Positions 27,546-35,100 of a DNA stretch of 64,000 bases are shown piece by piece (the first letter of the stretch is position 1; the number at the start of each line of letters is the position of its first letter). Both the position numbers and the translations under genes were made by a program. The notes under the pieces are model-generated. The model was not told where the DNA came from and did not search any database. It saw nothing but the letters and a program-made list of their open reading frames with translations. Source of the stretch: Bacteroidales bacterium (lineage in GTDB: Bacteria > Bacteroidota > Bacteroidia > Bacteroidales > JAQXIO01); NCBI GenBank assembly GCA_029007825.1, contig JAQXIO010000038.1, positions 18,954 to 82,953 of the forward strand. Reading direction: 5' to 3'.

Positions 27546-28250
27546 ATGAATATGAAGAATCTGGCAATAGTAATATTTATTATTCTGGGCGGTTTAGGAT
27601 CGGCATACTGCCAGGAAAATCCGGATAAATCGTTCAAACTGAAGATCGTAAATAAAAAAGGCAAGCCGGTAAAAAACTCCAATGTCATCTTCCAGATAAA
27701 CAATTCTTCCAGACCAAAAAAGATAGACCCGGCAGGAATATCTGTAATACCGGGCATCAGCGATAAAGACACGCTCTATATCAGTGCCCCGGGTTATACT
27801 ACGGTAGTACTTCCGGTAGCAGACCTCGATTCGATAGAATTGCTCTTTTCTAAAAAAGGATTCAAGGATAAAGATAAAGAAGTAAACATTGGCTACCAGA
27901 CCGTCTCACCCGATAAAAATACACAATCAGTAAACCATCTGGACGTTGCACAGACAAAAGGATATTACAGAGACCTCGCTTCATATCTCCAAGGCAGGTA
28001 TGGATTACAGATCCGTAATATTAACGGAAGAGCTGAGATTGTTATACGCGGAGGCTTCAATTCCCTCCATCTCAGCCCTGCGGCGTTGATTGTTGTAGAC
28101 GGGGTTATACTGGATAGCTTCAGTACGGCAAACCAACTCTACCATGTGAGCGATATTAAAAGTGTCGATATTCTCAAAGAAGCATCCATCTATGGCTCCC
28201 GGGGAAGCAATGGCGCCGTCATCATTACTACCAAACGGGGAAGGGATTAA
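27546..28250 (+). CDS. TonB-dependent receptor plug-domain protein without barrel
   Basis: 234 aa. Signal peptide (MKNLAIVIFIILGGLGSAYC; an ATG two codons downstream is also possible), a carboxypeptidase-regulatory-like fold (about 30-95), then a complete TonB-receptor plug (about 125-232) with YLQGRYGLQIRNINGRAEI, PAALIVVDGVILD and the closing SIYGSRGSNGAVIITTKRG of SusC-type plugs. It stops immediately after the plug, with no beta-barrel; the next 350 bases hold no continuation in any frame, so it is not a simple frameshift. Barrel-less plugs occur in Bacteroidota and may be periplasmic TonB or signalling partners; role unknown. Confidence 0.8.
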   Translation: MNMKNLAIVIFIILGGLGSAYCQENPDKSFKLKIVNKKGKPVKNSNVIFQINNSSRPKKIDPAGISVIPGISDKDTLYISAPGYTTVVLPVADLDSIELLFSKKGFKDKDKEVNIGYQTVSPDKNTQSVNHLDVAQTKGYYRDLASYLQGRYGLQIRNINGRAEIVIRGGFNSLHLSPAALIVVDGVILDSFSTANQLYHVSDIKSVDILKEASIYGSRGSNGAVIITTKRGRD

Positions 28251-28263
28251 AAAATCCCTCCTC

Positions 28264-28544
28264 CTAATAAATTTTCACAGGACCAGCCAGACCTAACGGC
28301 CGGTAATCCCTTATATACACCCAACGTTGTGCCGTAGGATTATCTTTCAGCGACTTTGTATAATTCCCTAACAGTGTTGTCACCTTCTACGGTAATTATA
28401 TTCGTCCCTTTTTAGCCGGTTGCGGATATCGAATTTTCTTTTCCCATACGATTGTCTTAGCCCAACCCTTGGAAGGATATGCGCCGCAACTTCCTTTCTG
28501 TAGAACACTTCGTTCACATACGTTGGAACAAATAATACTATTTT
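28264..28544 (-). pseudogene. Decayed gene remnant, multiple frameshifts
   Basis: The 347-base gap between the plug gene and the lipoprotein gene holds protein-like sequence on the minus strand broken over three frames: KIVLFVPTYVNEVFYRK (about 28544-28490), then GSCGAYPSKGWAKTIVWEKK and IRYPQPAKKG, then TNIITVEGDNT, and finally LLGNYTKSLKDNPTAQRW to GLAGPVKIY with a stop at 28264-28266. Single-base losses, one in an A-run, rejoin the pieces into one reading of about 93 residues. I do not recognise the family. It is likely the C-terminal end of a lost gene. Confidence 0.5.
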
Positions 28545-28597
28545 CTGTTATAAAGCTAGTATAAGACAAATATCCTTTTCTCTAAAAACGAAATAGT

Positions 28598-29281
28598 ATG
28601 AGAAACACTCTTTCTATGATACTAAAGATTGCAATCAGCAGCAGCCTGTTCTTTTCCTGTATCAGTGACGATTCCTCTTCAATAAACCCGACCATACCTA
28701 TCTATCAGGACTTGAGCGTAGAATACGATATCACACAAAACAAAACCTATGTTGCGGCAAATTTCAATAAGAGCAATGCAGCTGGAACAAACGTAACCCT
28801 CGATGGAAATTCATCCATATTTTTCAATAATGAAGAACCCGATTATGCAAATATAGGCCCCTATTTTTACACAAAAACCTTTCCCGGAAAAGAGGATATT
28901 GTGTTCAGATTTACCAGAAACGGAAAAAAATTTCAGAACACGGCATCTGTAAATGAAATAGAAACAATCGGCATTCCCGCTTCATTTACCCACATCGGTA
29001 AAGATGGAACTACTATTCTCACATGGGAAGGAGCACCGGTAAGTGAAGATGAAGAAGTACAAATCATCGTTGAGACACAAAAAACAGGCATCAATATTAC
29101 ATATATAAATGAAACGGGCATAAACTCAGGGACGGTAGGCGTTCCGCCCGATACCCCTGCAGGAAAAGCAACACTTTACATAAACAGGAATAAAATACTG
29201 CCTTTGGAACAAACGGACGGATCGGCAGGGGGAAGAATGAAACTGATCTATACAGTAAGCAAAAGCATTTTAATCCGATAA
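28598..29281 (+). CDS. Hypothetical lipoprotein
   Basis: 227 aa, family not recognised. Lipoprotein signal with lipobox LFFSC (Cys21) followed by ISDDSSS, an acidic/serine linker typical of surface-exposed Bacteroidota lipoproteins (+2 acidic export signal class). The mature protein has two beta-rich halves: an immunoglobulin-like first part (YDITQNKTYVAANFN, FRFTRNGKKFQNTASV) and a second (TILTWEGAPVSEDEEVQIIV). Monocistronic, followed by a 1.3-kb gene-poor stretch. Confidence 0.7.
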   Translation: MRNTLSMILKIAISSSLFFSCISDDSSSINPTIPIYQDLSVEYDITQNKTYVAANFNKSNAAGTNVTLDGNSSIFFNNEEPDYANIGPYFYTKTFPGKEDIVFRFTRNGKKFQNTASVNEIETIGIPASFTHIGKDGTTILTWEGAPVSEDEEVQIIVETQKTGINITYINETGINSGTVGVPPDTPAGKATLYINRNKILPLEQTDGSAGGRMKLIYTVSKSILIR

Positions 29282-29376
29282 TTAGATCTGCCGGCACCTA
29301 TTCCGAATAAATCTGAGAATACGGGAACAAGTGTTTTTTTAAAACTAAGCTATAAGCGACCACCTGCTTTTCCTTT

Positions 29377-29484
29377 TCATGTTGTCAGGCATATATAATA
29401 AAGGAAAATGCATGCCGCTATAATCAATATGCTAACCAGTATAAAAACCAGAATCAACACATTTTCCCAATCTTTTATCTTCAT
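29377..29484 (-). CDS. Small single-TM ORF (35 aa)
   Basis: A 35-codon frame, MKIKDWENVLILVFILVSI to a stop after CLTT. After a short charged start (K, D, E) the rest is one continuous hydrophobic helix with two Cys and two Tyr near the end. It lies on the minus strand downstream of the terminator of the RNA candidate at 29612-29889. No Shine-Dalgarno or clear -7 box. Composition typical of small membrane proteins supports it, but chance cannot be excluded for so short a frame. Confidence 0.35.
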   Translation of the reverse strand: MKIKDWENVLILVFILVSILIIAACIFLYYICLTT

Positions 29485-29611
29485 ACTAACCGGTTTTAAA
29501 TCGTCAATAACACAACTAAACAGCCATCTCCGTTTTCATGTATAAATAATAATACCGTAAAAAATCTACCTGCTACCTGTTCACTTACCCAACAACATTA
29601 TAAGTATCTCT

Positions 29612-29889
29612 TAAAAAAATACGAGAGCCGTTTTTAAATCCGGCTCTCGTTATGTAAAAGCAGAGTGCAGATGCCGAACTTTATTACAGACCCGCTCTGG
29701 ACAAGCGTTGAGAGATAAAGTCGGCTCCGCACCCTTTAACTGTATAAACTATTATATGTAATAATACAGGTATAATGTATATATAGCGAAGGGGGTGCGG
29801 AACTTCTTTACACTTCTCCTCTCACTAAATTGTCCAGATTCGTCTGAGAAAAGTGTATGTTGTTCGCATTTGAAGGGGTAAGCCCTCTT
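29612..29889 (-). ncRNA. Structured non-coding RNA candidate 1 (about 277 nt)
   Basis: Minus-strand unit with its own promoter and terminator: TATATTTG at 29894-29901, a perfect -7 element, and a terminator hairpin at 29621-29650. Between them is no ORF but a rod-like fold: 29830-29838 pairs perfectly with 29696-29704 (TCTGGACAA/TTGTCCAGA), GTGAGAG pairs with CTCTCAAC just inside, and 29793-29800 pairs with 29727-29734 (CCGCACCC/GGGTGCGG) under an AT-rich apical loop. A competing pair (GCCGACTTTAT with ATAAAGTTCGGC) would disrupt this rod. It lacks SRP, tmRNA and RNase P motifs. The shape resembles 6S or the Bacteroidales-1 class. Confidence 0.6.
29621..29650 (-). terminator. Terminator of RNA candidate 1
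   Basis: 10-bp stem ACGAGAGCCG/CGGCTCTCGT with a 10-base loop; the minus-strand tail is ATTTTTTTAA. Confidence 0.85.
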
Positions 29890-29893
29890 CATG

Positions 29894-29901
29894 CAAATAT
29901 A
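29894..29901 (-). promoter_or_regulatory. -7 element (TATATTTG) of RNA candidate 1
   Basis: Perfect TAnnTTTG on the minus strand with no ORF downstream until the terminator at 29650. Confidence 0.55.
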
Positions 29902-30022
29902 CTAATAATAGTCGGTTATTTTCATTGTGTCAACATTCATAATTTACAGTATTAAATTATTTGTAGTAGCATTTTCATACAAATCGCAGATACCATTCTT
30001 ATCTACGCCACCCCACAACCAT

Positions 30023-30237
30023 TAAAAACAAAGAGGCGCAAGGCTCATTGCTCCTCTTATCTCAGGCTTTGGCCAACCTCTTAGCGGAGAAGCAGAGTCT
30101 TACGCCTGTTTTATATATGTTACGCACATATACAAACAAACGAAAGCCAATGCCCCGCCTTTAAAATCGCCAAACTTTGAGATAAGGGCAAAACTTTCAA
30201 TATATATCGCTACGCAATGACATTTTGCATCGCTTTA
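30023..30237 (-). ncRNA. ssrS: Structured non-coding RNA candidate 2, 6S-like (about 215 nt)
   Basis: Minus-strand unit downstream of TATATTTG (30243-30250; TTG 17 bases further up) and ending in a terminator at 30031-30058. Its two ends pair: CTTATCTCA (30178-30186) with TGAGATAAG (30056-30064), extended by TTTGGC/GCCAAA. The middle has an open, partly paired region (GCGGGG with CTCCGC) and an apical hairpin TATATGT/ACATATA. A rod with closing stem, central bubble and apical stem at 200 nt is the 6S RNA plan, which binds housekeeping RNA polymerase. No ORF is present. The 6S call is by shape, not by sequence match; the symbol is tentative. Confidence 0.55.
30031..30058 (-). terminator. Terminator of RNA candidate 2
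   Basis: AAGAGG-A-GCAA pairs with TTGC-G-CCTCTT (one internal mismatch) around a 6-base loop, followed on the minus strand by TGTTTTTAAT. Its 5' arm overlaps the closing stem of the RNA by three bases. Confidence 0.75.
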
Positions 30238-30242
30238 CTGTA

Positions 30243-30250
30243 CAAATATA
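30243..30250 (-). promoter_or_regulatory. -7 element (TATATTTG) of RNA candidate 2
   Basis: Perfect TAnnTTTG on the minus strand with TTG at 30268-30270 as a candidate -33 box. Confidence 0.55.
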
Positions 30251-30579
30251 AGAAAAAACACATTACGCAAGAAATTTGCCTGATTATCTTACCATTCCCG
30301 AACAAGCCTATGCTCCGATTCCATCGAACATTGAAATACCCCCTCTTTATTCAATAAACGGAATCTACACATACGGTACAATTGAAATTTACTCGGAATA
30401 AATCTGCGACACACCGGAAATCCATCTTTTTCTCCAATAAAAAATAAAACGCATTTAACCCGTCAAACATAGAACAACAGAAAAATTCATTCTGTCCTAT
30501 AAAACCACAAACGAAGATAAACCATTCTGCTTGTTTATTTTTGCATCGTCCTCAATCCTGTTTTTTGGCTTGTGTTTCG

Positions 30580-30587
30580 TATCTTTG
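30580..30587 (+). promoter_or_regulatory. -7 element (TATCTTTG) of thyA-folA
   Basis: Perfect TAnnTTTG 18 bases ahead of the thyA ATG. The preceding 330 bases (30251-30579) hold no gene that I can see. Confidence 0.5.
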
Positions 30588-30605
30588 TAAAAAAGAGTTC
30601 ACAAC

Positions 30606-31400
30606 ATGAAACAATATTTAGAATTGCTGCAACGGGTTTTATCTGAAGGTGAAATGCGGGGCGATCGTACTGGAACGGGAACAATCGGAGTTTTCGGCCA
30701 TCAGATGAGATTTAACCTCGAAGATGGATTTCCGATAATTACGACAAAAAAATTACATCTGAAATCGATCATTCATGAATTATTATGGTTCCTGAAAGGT
30801 GATACGAACGTCCGTTATCTGCAGGAAAACGGAGTACGCATCTGGAATGAATGGGCAGATCCCGATGGAGACCTCGGACACATATACGGATATCAATGGC
30901 GTTCCTGGCCTGATTATAAAGGAGGACATATCGACCAGATCAGTGAAGCCATGCGCATGATCAAGGAAGAACCCAATTCCCGCCGTATTCTCGTAAGCGC
31001 ATGGAACGTAGGCGATTTGAAAAACATGAATCTTCCGCCATGCCATGCCTTTTTCCAATTCTATGTTTCGAACGGACGGCTGAGCCTGCAACTCTATCAA
31101 CGCAGTGCCGACATCTTTTTAGGTGTCCCTTTTAACATAGCCTCCTATGCCTTACTCCTGCAAATGATGGCACAGGTTTGCGATCTCAAGGCAGGCGATT
31201 TCATTCACACGTTGGGAGACGCTCACATTTACCGAAATCACATCGACCAAGTTAAGCTACAGCTCACACGCACCCCCAAACCACTGCCCCGTATGGTAAT
31301 CAACCCCGATATAAAAGATATATTCGGCTTTAAATTCGAAGACTTCGCATTAGAAGGCTACGAAGCCCATCCACATATCAAAGGGGAGGTATCGGTATGA
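30606..31400 (+). CDS. thyA: Thymidylate synthase
   Basis: 264 aa, the standard ThyA length. Converts dUMP to dTMP with methylene-tetrahydrofolate. Motifs: [13 protein letters not shown] (phosphate-binding Arg), [22 protein letters not shown], catalytic Cys in [32 protein letters not shown], and the C-terminal KGEVSV closely matching the usual APVAV-type end. First gene of a two-gene operon: its TGA overlaps the folA ATG by 4 bases. Confidence 0.97.
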   Translation: MKQYLELLQRVLSEGEMRGDRTGTGTIGVFGHQMRFNLEDGFPIITTKKLHLKSIIHELLWFLKGDTNVRYLQENGVRIWNEWADPDGDLGHIYGYQWRSWPDYKGGHIDQISEAMRMIKEEPNSRRILVSAWNVGDLKNMNLPPCHAFFQFYVSNGRLSLQLYQRSADIFLGVPFNIASYALLLQMMAQVCDLKAGDFIHTLGDAHIYRNHIDQVKLQLTRTPKPLPRMVINPDIKDIFGFKFEDFALEGYEAHPHIKGEVSV

Positions 31401-31897
31401 AAAAGCCCCTGCTATCCATTATCGTCGCCATCGATTCCTATAACGGAATCGGGAAAGCTCAGAAACTCTTGTGCCATTTGCCGGACGATTTAAAGCATTT
31501 TAAAACCGTCACCTCGGGACATACTGTTATTATGGGGCGAAAAACATTCGAATCTCTGCCGAACGGCGCACTACCCAACCGCAGGAACATTGTCCTCTCC
31601 TCCAATCCGGCATTTATTGCCGAAAAGACTACCGTTTGCAAAAACCTGGATTCCGCATTGGCCCTGTCTGAAAACGAAGATGAAGTTTTTATCATCGGAG
31701 GCGCTTCCGTATACAAGGAAGCATTAGACAAATGCGACAGGTTATACCTGACACGGATACATCACCATTTCAAAGAAGCGGACACATTCTTTCCCTCTTT
31801 TAATCAGGATGAATGGTCGGTTATTGAGCAGCAGGAATATCCGGACAACGAAAAAAATCCTTATCCTTATACATTCGTTACACTGCAAAGAAAATAA
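31397..31897 (+). CDS. folA: Dihydrofolate reductase
   Basis: 166 aa. Regenerates tetrahydrofolate from the dihydrofolate made by ThyA, encoded directly upstream with an ATGA overlap. Motifs: [21 protein letters not shown] (catalytic Asp), [39 protein letters not shown] and [16 protein letters not shown]. Normal length. Confidence 0.96.
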   Translation: MKKPLLSIIVAIDSYNGIGKAQKLLCHLPDDLKHFKTVTSGHTVIMGRKTFESLPNGALPNRRNIVLSSNPAFIAEKTTVCKNLDSALALSENEDEVFIIGGASVYKEALDKCDRLYLTRIHHHFKEADTFFPSFNQDEWSVIEQQEYPDNEKNPYPYTFVTLQRK

Positions 31898-31933
31898 TAT
31901 TCGGTCACCGGACAAATAAATCTTATAAATTAC

Positions 31934-31981
31934 AAAAAAGGGAAACAAATGAACAGAAACATCAACTTTGTTTCCTTTTTT
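31934..31981 (+). terminator. Rho-independent terminator after folA
   Basis: Left arm AAAAAAGGGAAACAAA, right arm TTTGTTTCCTTTTTT with one unpaired G, 17-base loop, then GTTTTATAAT. Confidence 0.8.
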
Positions 31982-32133
31982 GTTTTATAATATTATAGAT
32001 ACAAACATCTGTTCATTTAAACTATCCCATTTTTCAGATGTCTTAACTTAAATACAATAAATACGCAGAATTTAAAGATGGTTTCGGGATTTATCTTTTT
32101 ATTTTTGAACTGTCTCTCTTTATAATTTGGCTT

Positions 32134-35100
32134 ATGAAAAAATTTCTTGTTTCTACCACTGTATTTTTTTTACTTGCCCTGCCGGCTTATTTGGTAATAG
32201 CAGAAAGCTTCAATTCTGCAGATCATATTTCCCTCGACGCATTATGGAAGAAAGCCACTCAGGAAAAAGAAGAAGACTTACCGAAATCCGCAATCTCCAC
32301 CTTTTCCGAAATCCGGAATATCGCCCGCAAAACAAATAACGACACAGCTTTAATAAAAGCTTTAAACGAACAACTGAATATCGAGCAACGTATCTATCAG
32401 GGAGATTATAATACGTTAGCCCCTGAAATAGAAAAACAGGCAATGCAGAGCAACAATCCTGTTGAACAGGCATTTCTTTATTCAAAAGCTGCCGACCTCT
32501 ACCTCTCTTACTACCTGCAAAACCAATGGCGCATAAACCGCCGGCCCGAAATACAGGAAACGAAAAACCTGTCATTCGACGACTGGAACTCATCACAATT
32601 CATAGACACCATTTATTCGGTATCCGAACGCTCATTCGTGAATGACACTCTGAAAACCATCCCCATAAACGGCTATACCGAACTATTGAGTTTTTCCGAT
32701 ATCCCAGAGGCCTCCTGCCCTACCTTATACGACTTGTTCGTATCTAAAGCCATTGCACGGCTAAAAAGCTTCTATACGGAAAAAGCACAATCATCGGTAC
32801 AAAACAACATCCTCGCTTTGTATGACAAATTGATTACGTTTGACAAAGAAACGAAAAAGACAAACGCCTTCATATACAACACACTCCAAAAAAGCAGTTA
32901 TATGAGAGCAAGAGGAATTATTAGCGGTGAAGAACTTTTAAAACAAATAACCGGACTTGAAAAGGAATATCGCAATTCACCTTACATCACGAACATCATT
33001 CTGAGTAAAATAAACTTCTATACAGAACAAGGAAACAAAGAAGCGATAGACAGTGCATACCAAATTGCAAAAACAGCAGTAAAAGAATTCGCATCGGTTC
33101 CTGGCATCGAAAAGATCGAAAGACGATTGAATGAGATAACCGAACCTTTGTTCTTTCCATCCGGCATGTTCGGTTTTTACGACAACCGGGAACAAAACCT
33201 TCCCCATATCCAGAATCCGTTTTACTTTTCATATAAAAATATAGATTCACTCGTCATTTCATTTTATACTCTGACAGAATCTCCCGTTTCTTTGAATAAC
33301 AATATACAGTTTACGGACACACTACTCCCTTCTGCAATATTTAAAGAAAATTTCTCTGTTTCTCTCAAAAACGATTCACCGTATTGGCAAAAGGAAGACA
33401 GTACCCGTTTTCCGTCACTGCCTGTCGGCCTCTATCAATACAAAATTCAGGTATTCGGAGGCGACAGTACATTCTCCCAATATTATCTGTTACCGATAAG
33501 CAATCTGGCAACTGTTTCCCGCCGTTATGAAAATGGAGATGCCAACTGTTGGGTAGTCACAGCCGGTACGGGCAAACCCGTAAAAGACGCAGATATTATT
33601 TTCTACAAACTGAACGACGAAGGAAATCTCACCGAAGTAGCCCGGACAAAAACAGATAAAAACGGGTTAGCTACGCAGGGGGAAGTATCCGAGAGATGGA
33701 CATCCTTCCGGGTATGTTATAAAAACGACACGGTATCGCTACCGCGTATTCTTCCCTATTTTTACAGACCACAGAAAAAACAAATCGCCGTAGAACGGGA
33801 AAACATATATTTCTTTACCGACCGTAGTATTTACCGGCCCGGAGAAATCGTCTATTTCAAAGGCATATTGGTTAAGCAACTCCCGGACGGAGAAAAAAGC
33901 ATGAGCCACATCCCGGTAGAAATCACACTATCCGATCCACGGGGTAAAGAAATAACCAAAACGCATTTTACTACCAACGACTACGGGTCTGTCAACGGAA
34001 CCTTCCGGATACCCGACACAGACGATAACGATGGATATTACCGCATAGCCTCAAAATACGGAGAAATCTCATTCAGGGTAGAACACTACAAGCGCCCCTC
34101 ATTTGAAATTACCTTAACCGAAGACAGTATCGGCTATCTTCCCGGTAGAAATGTTATCGTTCAAGGAAATGTCCGGGCATATTCCGGACAACCGTTGCAG
34201 AATGCCACTTACCGGTTCCGTGTTACAGCCACCGATTTATATTCACCACGCATAATGCCTCCTTTCTATCAAAGAGAACAACTCGTTACATCCGGAGAAG
34301 GCACTTGTAATTCCGAAGGAAACTTTACAATAGGTTTCCTTGCATTACCCGATTCGGGAGCATATCGGACAATGGTCATATATACAATTACAGGAAATAT
34401 AACCGATAGCCGCGGAGAAACACAAACATTCGAAAAATCCGTAACGATCGGGAAAGAACGTCTGTGGCTCAATGGAGAAATAAAAGAGCTGATTAATAAA
34501 GACAACGATCTCAGGTTACTTATAAAAGGAACAAACATACAAGGAGCTCAAATAGGTGTTAACGGGACCTTCGAACTGCTCCATCTGACTGAAAAAGACA
34601 CTCTGTCGGTTTATAAAAGCTCTTTCACAGGAGGAACCGAAATAGTCGCCGATGTTATTAATAATATGCCTTCGGGACAATACATCATCCGTGCCAAAGG
34701 CATATCATCCGCACGAGACACGGCGACATGGGAACAAAAGGTCATCCTGTATGGTACTAAAGACAAACGTCCCCCAGTCGATACAACTCTATGGGTAGTA
34801 GAAAACAATACTGAATTGCTTCCCAGCAAAGACGCATCCGTCATAGTCGGCAGTTCCAGAAAACCTCTCTATCTCCTTTACGAACTATATGGCACAAACG
34901 GACTTATTGAACGTAAAATGCTCAAACTCTCAAATAAAAATACGACACTAAAAATCCCATACGGGAAAAATACGGAAAAAGGTGCAGCTGTCCTACTGAC
35001 ATGTTACTATAATAAAAAATTGATACAAAAACAAATAAGACTTACACGTCCATCGACAGTCATAAAACCGTCTGTTATATGGGAAAGCTGGCGTAACAAA

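Noticed and set aside
28243..28258. GGGATT/AATCCC hairpin at the end of the plug-domain gene as terminator
   Set aside because: Six-bp stem without a T tract; not convincing.
29612..29889. RNA candidate 1 as SRP RNA, tmRNA or RNase P RNA
   Set aside because: No SRP apical GGAAG/AGCAG motif, no tRNA-like ends or tag frame, and no RNase P conserved cores.
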